DNA from: Lachnospiraceae bacterium | Lineage (GTDB): Bacteria; Bacillota; Clostridia; Lachnospirales; Lachnospiraceae | Length of the DNA stretch: 64,000 nt | Direction: 5' to 3' | NCBI GenBank assembly: GCA_024403255.1 | Contig: JAKSSE010000001.1 | Location: forward strand, 40,390 to 104,389 | Shown: piece after piece, positions 34,554 through 42,792 of the stretch | How positions within the stretch are numbered: the stretch's first letter is position 1 | Layout of the letters: every line of letters begins with the position of its first letter | Program-made: the position numbers and the translations under genes | Notes under the pieces: model-generated | What the model was told of the DNA's origin: nothing | Databases searched by the model: none | Seen by the model: only the letters and a program-made list of their open reading frames with translations

Positions 34554-35354
34554 TTGGATATAGCGTCTTTACTTGGAATTGTAATCGGTGTTGTAATGGT
34601 ACTTTTCGGTATCATTTCTTCCGGTGGTGTTGCCGCACTTGGCAACTTCGTCGATGTACCTTCAGTCATCATCACAATTGGTGGTTCACTTGCAGCTACA
34701 TTAGGCTGTAACAAATTGCCAGTTTTCATATCTGGTCTTACAGGTATTACCGTTTCGATTAAAGAGCCTGCAGGTAATGCAGCGGAAACAATTTCTACAA
34801 TTATCAGACTTTCAAACGTATCTCGTAAAGAAGGTCTTTTGGCTCTTGAAGAAGCATCATCAGATATCGAGGATGCATTCCTTAAGAAAGGAATCATGCT
34901 TGTAGTAGATGGTACTGACCCTGAGCTTGTTCGAGGAATTATGGAGACTGATCTTTCAAGTATGGAGGGTCGCCATAAAACAATCATTTCATTCTGGGAA
35001 AAATGGGGTGAGATGGGACCTGCATGGGGTATGATTGGTACCCTCGTTGGACTTGTTAACATGCTCCAGAACCTTGAGGATTCTTCCACCATCGGACCTA
35101 ACATGGCGGTTGCACTCCTTACTACACTTTATGGATCACTTATCGCTAACTGGCTGACCGGTCCTACCGCAGCCAAGCTTGGTGTTGATAATTCTATTGA
35201 GGTAATGCTCAAAGAGATGGCAGTGGAAGGTCTTTTGTCAATACAGGCAGGAGAGAACCCACGAGTAATCGAAGAGAAGCTTAAGAGCTTCCTTTCTCCA
35301 GCACAGCGTGAAGCTATCGCAGCTGAAGAAGGCGGCGGAGGAGGTGGAGAGTAA
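34554..35354 (+). CDS. motA: Flagellar stator protein MotA
   Basis: 266 aa stator channel subunit with four membrane helices: the first at residues 2-22 (IASLLGIVIGVVMVLFGIIS) and the later pair around 150-195 (GPAWGMIGTLVGLVNMLQNL and NMAVALLTTLYGSLIANWL). The cytoplasmic loop with charged residues that touch FliG lies between. TTG 34554 is chosen because AGGAG at 34541-34545 is 8 bases away and MotA proteins begin with the first helix (MDIASLLG); the longer frame from TTG 34518 adds residues upstream of that site. A Gly-rich tail overlaps the motB ribosome binding site. Confidence 0.94.
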   Translation: MDIASLLGIVIGVVMVLFGIISSGGVAALGNFVDVPSVIITIGGSLAATLGCNKLPVFISGLTGITVSIKEPAGNAAETISTIIRLSNVSRKEGLLALEEASSDIEDAFLKKGIMLVVDGTDPELVRGIMETDLSSMEGRHKTIISFWEKWGEMGPAWGMIGTLVGLVNMLQNLEDSSTIGPNMAVALLTTLYGSLIANWLTGPTAAKLGVDNSIEVMLKEMAVEGLLSIQAGENPRVIEEKLKSFLSPAQREAIAAEEGGGGGGE

Positions 35355-35356
35355 CC

Positions 35357-36232
35357 TTGGCTAAAGAAAAACAGGAAGAAGCTCCTAAAGGCTCGCCTGC
35401 ATGGATGGCGACATTCTCCGACCTGATGAACCTTTTGCTATGTTTCTTCGTTCTTTTGTTCTCTATGTCAACCGTAGATGCACAGAAGTTTGAGCAGATA
35501 GTAGCATCATTTAAAAATAACTTTTCGGTTTTATCGGCTAGCGGAAATACTGTAGGTGACGGCGTATTAATATCATCTGGTATCTCTGTAATGGAGCAGT
35601 TTGATGAGTATTTCAATACTGCTTATGATGTAGAAGGATCTGAAGATGGTGAGATAGGTTCAGAGGGCGCAAGTGAGTCCGATATGGCTAATCAGCTTGC
35701 AGAGCAGTATTCAGATGAAGCTATATCAGAAGCCTTTAATGAGCAGGGATTAAAAGAGTCAGAAAGAATGGCTCAGGAAATTGAAAGTCTTGCTGAAAAA
35801 TTTGGTATCCGTCAGCAGATGGAAGTTACCTTCAACGGTGAATATGTAGAAATCACACTTAATGGAGCACTTTTATTTGACTCTGGTGAAGCAGTTGTAA
35901 GCCCAGAGGGAACTGCTCTTATGGATAAGCTTGGTGGCATTATTGACAACTTCGGAAGCAACATTGTTGAAGTTGAAGGTCATACAGATAATGTGCCAAT
36001 CCATTCGGCAAAATTTGAGGATAACGAAGCACTTTCAATGTACAGAGCGATGTTTGTTGCTAAGTACTTTAGAGATATAACTTCAGTTCCTGATGCTAAT
36101 ATTAAGTCATCTGGTCGCGGTGAGTTCTGCCCAATAGCAGATAACACCACAGTTGATGGAAGAGCAAAGAACAGACGTGTAGAGATTAAGATTTACAACA
36201 GCTTTAATTCAAAGAATGCTGAATCCAGATAG
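35357..36232 (+). CDS. motB: Flagellar stator protein MotB
   Basis: 291 aa. A single N-terminal membrane helix carries the ion-binding Asp in WMATFSDLMNLLLCFFVLLF near residue 22. A Glu/Ser-rich linker follows, then the OmpA-like peptidoglycan-binding domain near 165-285 (LLFDSGEAVVSP, VEGHTDNVPIHS, GRGEFCPIADNTTVDGRAKN). The start is TTG 35357 behind the GGAGGTGGAG run. Whether the motor uses protons or sodium cannot be settled from these residues alone. Confidence 0.95.
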   Translation: MAKEKQEEAPKGSPAWMATFSDLMNLLLCFFVLLFSMSTVDAQKFEQIVASFKNNFSVLSASGNTVGDGVLISSGISVMEQFDEYFNTAYDVEGSEDGEIGSEGASESDMANQLAEQYSDEAISEAFNEQGLKESERMAQEIESLAEKFGIRQQMEVTFNGEYVEITLNGALLFDSGEAVVSPEGTALMDKLGGIIDNFGSNIVEVEGHTDNVPIHSAKFEDNEALSMYRAMFVAKYFRDITSVPDANIKSSGRGEFCPIADNTTVDGRAKNRRVEIKIYNSFNSKNAESR

Positions 36233-36243
36233 GAAGGATAATC

Positions 36244-36759
36244 ATGAAAAAGAATTTAATTTCAGTACTTATTTTGGTTTTAGTTTTAGCTAACTTAATT
36301 GTTACTGCGGTACTTTTAATTACAGTTCTTCCACAGACAAAAAAGGCTAATGACCTTATCGACAAGGTAGCAGAGGCAATCGATCTTGAGCTTACATCAG
36401 GTGATATTGTTTCGAACGCAAACAGAGTTGCTCTTGAGAATATCCAGGTTATAGATGTTTCAGAGGCTATGACCATCACTCTTAAGGATAGCGGTGATGG
36501 AGTTACTCACTATGCGGTATTAAATGTGGCAATTTCTCTTGATACTTCATCTGATGGATATGCTGTTTATGGAGCAACATTCACAGAAAAAGAGAGTTTA
36601 GTAAAGAGTACAATCAACGCTGTAGTATGTAATTATACTATCGATGAGATGCGTACAAATCCTGCAGAAGCTCAGGAACAGATTCTTCTTGACCTTCAGG
36701 ATATATTTGGCTCAGATCTTGTTGTAGGTGTTGATTTCACAGGCGCAACTTATCAGTAA
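36244..36759 (+). CDS. fliL: Flagellar basal-body associated protein FliL
   Basis: 171 aa. A single membrane helix near residues 5-27 (ISVLILVLVLANLIVTAVLL) is followed by an extracytoplasmic domain with the FliL pattern: VLNVAISLDTSSDGYAVY and KSTINAVVCNYTIDEMR, ending with LDLQDIFGSDLVVGVDFTGA. FliL forms a ring around the stator and supports torque. It sits between motB and fliM as usual. Confidence 0.9.
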   Translation: MKKNLISVLILVLVLANLIVTAVLLITVLPQTKKANDLIDKVAEAIDLELTSGDIVSNANRVALENIQVIDVSEAMTITLKDSGDGVTHYAVLNVAISLDTSSDGYAVYGATFTEKESLVKSTINAVVCNYTIDEMRTNPAEAQEQILLDLQDIFGSDLVVGVDFTGATYQ

Positions 36760-36771
36760 TTTGGAGTAAAA

Positions 36772-37749
36772 ATGGGTGAAGTCCTTTCCCAAAACGAAAT
36801 AGACAGCCTCCTGCAAGCCCTTAACAGCGGTGAGCTGGATGTTGAGGAGATTAAAGACTCCGGGGAAAAGCAGGTAAAGAATTATGACTTTGCCCGCCCT
36901 TCGAAGTTCTCTAAAGAGCACCTTCGTACTCTTGAGATTATTTTTGAGCATTATGGCCGACTCCTCTCGACTAACCTGCCTATTTATCTTCGTAAAAATA
37001 TACAGGTCGAGGTTATGAACTCAGAGGCTGTTACCTACCTCGAGTTTTCTAATGCACTTTCAAATCCAGTGCTTTTGGGAGTTGTTGATTTTGCACCACT
37101 TCAGGGAAATATTCTTATGGAGATGGCGACAAATCTTGGATACGCTATCATTGACCGAATGCTTGGTGGTGTTGGTGTTCCGATGGATAAAAATAGAGAA
37201 TATACCGAGATTGAGCTTCTTATTATTGAGAGAATTATGTCGGTATGTGTGGAGCTATTACGCGAGCCTTGGGAAAACGTTTTGGATATACACCCAAGAC
37301 TTGAAAGGATAGAGACAAACTCACAGTTTGCACAGATTATTTCGCCTTCAGAAATGATTGCAATAGTAACTGTCAATATAAAGATTGGTGATGTTGAAGG
37401 ACTTATGAATGTATGTCTTCCATATCTTACTCTTGAGACAGTTATGGAGAAACTTAATACCAAATTCTGGTATGCAAACATGACCGAAAAAGATGAGATG
37501 AGCCACAGAGAAGAGATAGCAGATCTTATCTCAAAGGCGGAGATTCCTGTTAAGGCTGTGCTTGGCAACAGTGAAATTTCGGTAAATGATTTTGCGACAC
37601 TTCAGGTGGGTGATATCATTCGCCTTGATTCCAGAGTAGACTCTGAACTTGATGTTTACGTTGGAAATATTAAAAAATTCACGGCACTTCCTGGCGCTAA
37701 TGGTAAAGATTATGCTGTTAGAGTCACATCCGTGATAAGAGAGGAGTAA
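36772..37749 (+). CDS. fliM: Flagellar motor switch protein FliM
   Basis: 325 aa C-ring protein. The N-terminal EVLSQNEIDSLLQALNSGEL is the CheY-P-binding motif. The middle CheC-like domain starts at YDFARPSKFSKEHLRTLEII; the C-terminal SpoA domain begins near residue 245 and includes LGNSEISVNDFATLQVGDII. It overlaps nothing and has TTTGGAG upstream. It works with FliG and FliY in the switch. Confidence 0.96.
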   Translation: MGEVLSQNEIDSLLQALNSGELDVEEIKDSGEKQVKNYDFARPSKFSKEHLRTLEIIFEHYGRLLSTNLPIYLRKNIQVEVMNSEAVTYLEFSNALSNPVLLGVVDFAPLQGNILMEMATNLGYAIIDRMLGGVGVPMDKNREYTEIELLIIERIMSVCVELLREPWENVLDIHPRLERIETNSQFAQIISPSEMIAIVTVNIKIGDVEGLMNVCLPYLTLETVMEKLNTKFWYANMTEKDEMSHREEIADLISKAEIPVKAVLGNSEISVNDFATLQVGDIIRLDSRVDSELDVYVGNIKKFTALPGANGKDYAVRVTSVIREE

Positions 37750-37753
37750 GCGT

Positions 37754-38944
37754 ATGAGCGATGGCGTTTTATCCCAGGACCAGATAAATGCTCTTTTAGC
37801 AGGTGGTGTTCCGGAAGACACAGCAGGTTCTGGTGATTCTGCCGAGACTCTGACAAATGATGAAAAAGATACAATCGGCGAGATTTCCAACATCAGTATG
37901 GGAACCGCTGCGACAACACTTTTCTCACTTGTCAATCGCAAGGTTGAAATTTCGACTCCAAAGGTAACAGATGGTTCCTGGGATGAGATAGTTTCGATGT
38001 ACGAAAAACCTTGCGTATTCATCCGAATCGCATACACGGTCGGTCTTGACGGCAGCAACATTCTCGTACTTAGAGAAAATGATGTAAAGATCATCACAGA
38101 CCTTATGATGGGTGGTGATGGTTCAAATACAGACGGCGAACTCGGTGAGCTTCATCTTTCAGCGATTTCTGAAGCGATGAACCAGATGATGGGATCTAGT
38201 GCGACTTCCCTTTCATCTATGCTCAATAAAACTATCGATATCAGCCCACCGAAAGCAGACTTAATAGATTTGCATGATGACGTTGATGAGGGTATAATTG
38301 ATAACTTCTTATCAAACAGATTCGTTAAAATCTCATTCAGAATGCAGATTGGCGATCTTATTGATAGTGAGATTATGCAGCTTTATCCATATTCTTTTGC
38401 TAAGGATATGTGTAGAGGTATAACATCGACTATGGAGGAAGATATCGGCGCCACAATGGACGATATCGGCTCTAAGCAGACAGAAGCAGCAGCTCCGGCA
38501 CCTGCACCAGCAGCTCCGCAGGCAGCCCCACAACCGGCTCCGCAGGCAGCTCCACAACCTATGATGCAGCAGCCAATGGGACAGCCGATGATGCAGCCTA
38601 TGCAGGGTCAGCCAATGATGATGATGGACCCGTCAATGTATGGACAGCCAGTCAATGTTCAGGCAGCACAGTTTTCACCGTTTGTCGGTGTTTACGACAA
38701 CTCTTATCAGCCTGAAAACATTGATCTCATCATGGATGTACCTCTTGAGGTTACAGTTGAGCTTGGTCGTACCAAAAAGTCAATTCAGGACATTCTTGAT
38801 TTTGCACCTGGTACAATTATCGAGCTTAACAAGATTGCAGGTGAGGCAATCGATGTTCTCGTTAATGGTAAGTATGTAGCCAAAGGCGAGGTTGTAGTTA
38901 TTGAGGAGAGCTTTGGAGTTCGAATCACTGAAATTGTTAAATAA
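37754..38944 (+). CDS. fliY: Flagellar motor switch phosphatase FliY (FliN/CheC-type)
   Basis: 396 aa. The N-terminal VLSQDQINALLAGGV is a CheY-binding peptide like that of FliM. The CheC-like phosphatase domain has both E-x-x-N motifs (GEISNISMGTAATTLF and SAISEAMNQMMGSSAT), so it probably dephosphorylates CheY-P at the motor. A long low-complexity linker of Ala, Pro, Gln and Met repeats (about residues 235-295) leads to a C-terminal FliN/SpoA domain (VPLEVTVELGRTKKSIQDIL). The linker is unusually long and repeated. Confidence 0.95.
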   Translation: MSDGVLSQDQINALLAGGVPEDTAGSGDSAETLTNDEKDTIGEISNISMGTAATTLFSLVNRKVEISTPKVTDGSWDEIVSMYEKPCVFIRIAYTVGLDGSNILVLRENDVKIITDLMMGGDGSNTDGELGELHLSAISEAMNQMMGSSATSLSSMLNKTIDISPPKADLIDLHDDVDEGIIDNFLSNRFVKISFRMQIGDLIDSEIMQLYPYSFAKDMCRGITSTMEEDIGATMDDIGSKQTEAAAPAPAPAAPQAAPQPAPQAAPQPMMQQPMGQPMMQPMQGQPMMMMDPSMYGQPVNVQAAQFSPFVGVYDNSYQPENIDLIMDVPLEVTVELGRTKKSIQDILDFAPGTIIELNKIAGEAIDVLVNGKYVAKGEVVVIEESFGVRITEIVK

Positions 38945-38987
38945 TTTTTAGGAAATTTTTTAAGCCACTTTAAAAAGGAGATTCAAA

Positions 38988-39350
38988 ATGGCAAAGAATA
39001 TTTTAATTTGTGATGATGCAGCTTTCATGAGAATGATGATTAAAGACATTCTCACCAAGAATGGCTACAATATCGCAGGTGAAGCAGAGAATGGCATGGT
39101 TGCTGTTGACAAGTACAAGGAGACTTCACCAGATTTAGTACTCATGGATATTACCATGCCAGAAATGGACGGTATCCAGGCACTTAAGAAAATCAAAGAG
39201 AGCGATCCTAATGCAAGCGTAATCATGTGCTCAGCTATGGGTCAGCAGGCAATGGTTATCGAGGCTATTCAGTCTGGTGCAAAGGATTTCATCGTTAAGC
39301 CATTCCAGGCAGAGCGTGTTATTGAGGCTGTAAAGAAGGTAGTAGGTTAA
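38988..39350 (+). CDS. cheY: Chemotaxis response regulator CheY
   Basis: 120 aa single receiver domain. The acidic pair is D9-D10 (LICDDAAFMR), the phosphorylated Asp is D54 (LVLMDITMPEMDG), with Ser82 (IMCSAMG) in the switch position and Lys104 (DFIVKPF). All key residues are present. In this type of system CheY-P binds FliM/FliY. AAAGGAG precedes the ATG. Confidence 0.96.
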   Translation: MAKNILICDDAAFMRMMIKDILTKNGYNIAGEAENGMVAVDKYKETSPDLVLMDITMPEMDGIQALKKIKESDPNASVIMCSAMGQQAMVIEAIQSGAKDFIVKPFQAERVIEAVKKVVG

Positions 39351-39353
39351 TAA

Positions 39354-39734
39354 ATGCCTTTAACTGTAACCGGATCCTCTTCCGCAGGTGGAGTTGGGCA
39401 ACTTATAGTTGTTCTTCTGGTTTTTGTTGGAGTCTTGGCTCTTTGTTATTATGTGACAAAGTGGATTGCAGGCTTCCAAAAACAACAGACCGCAGGAAAT
39501 AATCTTCAAATTATAGAAAGCTGCAGAATTGCAAACAATAGTTATCTGCAATTGATCAAGGTAGGTAAGACTAAGTATGCAGTTATCGCTGTTGGAAAGA
39601 ACGAAATTTCTACAGTTATGCAGCTTACTGAAGAAGATTTAAGAGATGATATAGTTAAGAATGAGCCTAAGCCTCTTTCATCTAACTTTAAGGATCTTTT
39701 GGATAAGGTTAAGGAAAAAAATGACAAAAGCTAA
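39354..39734 (+). CDS. fliO: Flagellar biosynthetic protein FliO (FliZ)
   Basis: 126 aa. One membrane helix near residues 15-38 (IVVLLVFVGVLALCYYVTKW) and a cytoplasmic domain with LQIIESCRIANNSYLQLIKV, the SpoA-like FliO pattern (I-x-x-R/C-x-x-L-x-x-x-x-x-L). FliO helps assemble the FliP-FliR core. Its end overlaps the fliP start by 14 bases. Confidence 0.9.
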   Translation: MPLTVTGSSSAGGVGQLIVVLLVFVGVLALCYYVTKWIAGFQKQQTAGNNLQIIESCRIANNSYLQLIKVGKTKYAVIAVGKNEISTVMQLTEEDLRDDIVKNEPKPLSSNFKDLLDKVKEKNDKS

Positions 39735-40590
39735 GACAGCCCTTCTTAGGGTTTTGCTGCTTTTTTCAGCATGCTTTTTGTGTACTGCAGCAGCATTATT
39801 TTTCCAACAGAATACTGCAATAGCGGCTGAAACTGAAGCTGTGCAGGAGATTACCCCTGGCGATATCGCTGATATGGATATTGAAAGGGGAGAGCATGCA
39901 GAGGTGAGCGATAATATAAGCTCAGACCACAATGTATTTGCTCTTACATACAATGCAGATGCAACAAGACTGTCATCCCCAATCAGGATACTTCTTGTTC
40001 TTACTGTTATCTCTTTAGCACCATCGATTTTGGTAATGCTTACAAGCTTTACCAGAACCATTGTTGTTTTGCATTTTACAAGAGCTGCTATTGGTACTCA
40101 GACCTCTCCACCGAACCAGGTGCTTGTAGGTCTTGCTTTGTTTTTAACCCTTTTTATTATGTGGCCTACTTTTTCACAGGTTTATGAGAAAGCTATAGTT
40201 CCACTTGATGAGGGTACGATTGATCAAAGAGAAGCTTTTCAGATTGGAATGGAGCCTATACGTGAATTCATGTTTGAGCAGACTCAGATAAAGGATTTAA
40301 ATCTTTTTATTGATATGTCTGGAGAAACATACGAAGAATACACTGATGTTCCAAACAGAGTTTTAATTCCAAGCTTTATATTAAGTGAGCTTCGTACAGC
40401 GTTCATTATTGGATTTTTGATTTATATTCCATTTATTGTCATCGATATGGTTGTTTCTTCGGTACTTATGTCGATGGGTATGATGATGTTGCCACCCACA
40501 ACAATCTCCCTGCCGTTTAAGATTTTACTTTTTGTAATGGCAGATGGATGGGAACTTATCATTGGAAGTCTTGTAAAGACATTTAGGTAG
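39721..40590 (+). CDS. fliP: Flagellar export-gate protein FliP
   Basis: 289 aa. A cleavable signal peptide (LLRVLLLFSACFLCTAAALF) is followed by the conserved core: ILLVLTVISLAPSILVMLTS, FTRTIVVLHFTRAAIGTQTS, PPNQVLVGLALFLTLFIM and IPSFILSELRTAFIIGFLIY. ATG 39721 is chosen because AAGGAAAA is directly upstream and the longer frame reading would lie inside fliO. FliP, FliQ and FliR form the helical export gate. Confidence 0.95.
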   Translation: MTKAKTALLRVLLLFSACFLCTAAALFFQQNTAIAAETEAVQEITPGDIADMDIERGEHAEVSDNISSDHNVFALTYNADATRLSSPIRILLVLTVISLAPSILVMLTSFTRTIVVLHFTRAAIGTQTSPPNQVLVGLALFLTLFIMWPTFSQVYEKAIVPLDEGTIDQREAFQIGMEPIREFMFEQTQIKDLNLFIDMSGETYEEYTDVPNRVLIPSFILSELRTAFIIGFLIYIPFIVIDMVVSSVLMSMGMMMLPPTTISLPFKILLFVMADGWELIIGSLVKTFR

Positions 40591-40603
40591 ATAGGAGAGA
40601 TAT

Positions 40604-40873
40604 ATGTCTGAAGGAATGGTTTTAGACATCGCAAGAGATGCCATTTACAACATAATTATCTGCTCACTTCCACCATTGCTTATTTCGCTTATTATAGGTT
40701 TGATTGTCAGCATTTTTCAGACAATTACATCTATTCAGGAGCAGACCTTAACATTCGTGCCAAAGATGGTGGCAGTAATGGCAGGTCTTATGATATTTGG
40801 TAATTTTATCCTGAATAATATTGTTACCTATATCACAGATTTATGGACGAATTTTAGTGTATATATCAGTTAG
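40604..40873 (+). CDS. fliQ: Flagellar export-gate protein FliQ
   Basis: 89 aa with two membrane helices. LPPLLISLIIGLIVSIFQTI followed by TSIQEQTLTFVPKMVAV is the invariant FliQ block. AGGAGA precedes the ATG. It lies between fliP and fliR as in nearly all flagellar clusters. Confidence 0.96.
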   Translation: MSEGMVLDIARDAIYNIIICSLPPLLISLIIGLIVSIFQTITSIQEQTLTFVPKMVAVMAGLMIFGNFILNNIVTYITDLWTNFSVYIS

Positions 40874-40878
40874 TTCAG

Positions 40879-41664
40879 ATGGTAGATTTATCGTTTACAC
40901 TTTTTACATTTGAACATTTTTTACTGATTTTGGTCCGGGTTACAGCCTTCGTGGCCGTGGCCCCATTTTTTTCAACAAGAAATGTGCCGCGTATGGCAAA
41001 AGTAGGTCTTTCTGCTTTAATATCGATTCTTCTTATGAACGTGGTCGATTTTTCAGGAATTCCCTACTATGACACTTCAATAGGATATGGCGTTCTTGTT
41101 GTTAAAGAAGTGTGTGTTGGATTATTTATAGGGTTTGGAGCAAATGTCTGCAATTACATTGTGCTATTTGCAGGCAATCAGATTGATACACATATGGGAC
41201 TTGCAATGGCGACAGAGTATGACCCACAAAACGGTGTACAGTCTACATTAACATCAACTTTCTACAACTATGTTCTGTTACTTTTACTTATTGTTTCAGA
41301 CATGTATCAGTTCATTTTGAGAGCTTTTGTAGATAGTTATCAGGTAGTTCCTATTGCAGGTGCAGTATTTAATTGGGACTCTTTGATGGCTTCATTCGTC
41401 TCGTTTATAATCCAGCTTTTCAGTATAGCATTTCGTATTACCCTGCCTATTTTTTCATGCATAATGATTCTTAACTGTGTTCTTGGAATTATGGCAAGAG
41501 TAGCACCTCAGATGAATATGTTTGCGATTGGTATTCAGATAAAAGTTCTTACAGGATATGTGCTTTTATTTTTGACCATAGTTCTTATTCCGAAGATGGC
41601 TGAGATGGTGTTTACCGAGATGCGAATAATGATTGTGTCGATGATAGAAGGAATGATGCCTTGA
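40879..41664 (+). CDS. fliR: Flagellar export-gate protein FliR
   Basis: 261 aa with about six membrane helices. Typical segments are LILVRVTAFVAVAPFFSTRN, VPRMAKVGLSALISILL and LGIMARVAPQMNMFAIGIQI. The last bases overlap the flhB start (TTGA), and the two proteins are known to work together and are fused in some bacteria. Confidence 0.95.
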   Translation: MVDLSFTLFTFEHFLLILVRVTAFVAVAPFFSTRNVPRMAKVGLSALISILLMNVVDFSGIPYYDTSIGYGVLVVKEVCVGLFIGFGANVCNYIVLFAGNQIDTHMGLAMATEYDPQNGVQSTLTSTFYNYVLLLLLIVSDMYQFILRAFVDSYQVVPIAGAVFNWDSLMASFVSFIIQLFSIAFRITLPIFSCIMILNCVLGIMARVAPQMNMFAIGIQIKVLTGYVLLFLTIVLIPKMAEMVFTEMRIMIVSMIEGMMP

Positions 41665-42779
41665 CAGAGTATTTGCTTTCCTACAACTTACAGTTCTTTG
41701 CACAGGAAGGACCGGGCGGAGAGAAGACCGAAGAGCCTACTGCGAAGAAAAAGGACGATACCCGAAAAGAAGGTAAAGTTGCCAAGAGTAAAGAGGTATC
41801 GAATGCACTTGGACTTACCGCGTTATTTCTTTGCCTTAAGATATATGTAGGAACAATTGGCAATTATTTCATGGATGCTTTTAAATGGGCATACACTTTA
41901 ATTCCAGAATTTGTCACCAGTAATAGTAAGTCTATTTCAAATATTGAAATTAGAAGCCTTATAATTCACGGAATTTATTTTGTTTTAATGGCCTGCCTTC
42001 CATTTTTTATAGCTGGAGTGGCAATATCAATTGGTTCAAATATGATTCAGTTTAGATTTAAAATAAGCTGGGATCCGATGAAGCCAAAGTTTGATAAGTT
42101 TAATCCACTAAACGGATTTAAAAGAATGTTTTCAAAAGAGACACTTTTTGAACTTTTGAAAAGTATTCTAAAGATAGCTTTGATTTTTATCATTGCCTAT
42201 AACAATATAAAAGGTGAAGCTAACAACCTTTTGTTTTTATATGATATTGATTTATTTTCAGCAATTGGTCTTGTTGGAGGAATAATCATTGATACCGGTC
42301 TTAAGATTAGTCTTGTGTATCTTATTATCGGTGCGATTGATTTCTTCTATCAAAGATACAGATTTAATGAAAATATTAAGATGACCAAACAGGAAATCAA
42401 GGATGAGTACAAAAATACTGAAGGTGATCCTCAGATTAAAGGTCGTCAGAAGCAGCGTATGATGGAAGCGTCACGTCGAAGAATGATGCAAAGTGTTCCA
42501 CAGGCTGATGTTGTTATTACAAACCCTACCCACATTGCAGTCGGAGTCAAGTATGACCCACAGGAAAATTCGGCTCCTGTTATAGTTGCGAAGGGTCAGG
42601 ATTATGTTGCTCAGAAGATAAAAGAAATAGCAAGAGAAAATGGAATCTCCATTGTTGAGAATAAGCCTTTAGCGAGAGCACTTAATTTATACGATGTAGG
42701 AGAGGCTATTCCACCAGAGCTTTATGAGCCGGTTGCACAGATTCTTGCTACTTTGGATAAATTTAGACAGGCATCTTAG
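41661..42779 (+). CDS. flhB: Flagellar export switch protein FlhB
   Basis: 372 aa. Four membrane helices and a cytoplasmic C-terminal domain with the autocleavage site NPTH in ADVVITNPTHIAVGVKYD near residue 290. The charged start EKTEEPTAKKKDDTRKEGKV is the usual N-terminal motif. The start is TTG 41661, overlapping the fliR stop. Cleavage at N-P lets FliK switch export from hook to filament substrates. Confidence 0.96.
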   Translation: MTEYLLSYNLQFFAQEGPGGEKTEEPTAKKKDDTRKEGKVAKSKEVSNALGLTALFLCLKIYVGTIGNYFMDAFKWAYTLIPEFVTSNSKSISNIEIRSLIIHGIYFVLMACLPFFIAGVAISIGSNMIQFRFKISWDPMKPKFDKFNPLNGFKRMFSKETLFELLKSILKIALIFIIAYNNIKGEANNLLFLYDIDLFSAIGLVGGIIIDTGLKISLVYLIIGAIDFFYQRYRFNENIKMTKQEIKDEYKNTEGDPQIKGRQKQRMMEASRRRMMQSVPQADVVITNPTHIAVGVKYDPQENSAPVIVAKGQDYVAQKIKEIARENGISIVENKPLARALNLYDVGEAIPPELYEPVAQILATLDKFRQAS

Positions 42780-42792
42780 AAAGGATGAATGA

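Noticed and set aside
34469..35104. A 211-codon open frame on the minus strand across motA
   Set aside because: It is a mirror of motA codon usage, has no recognisable domain and lies fully opposite a well supported gene.
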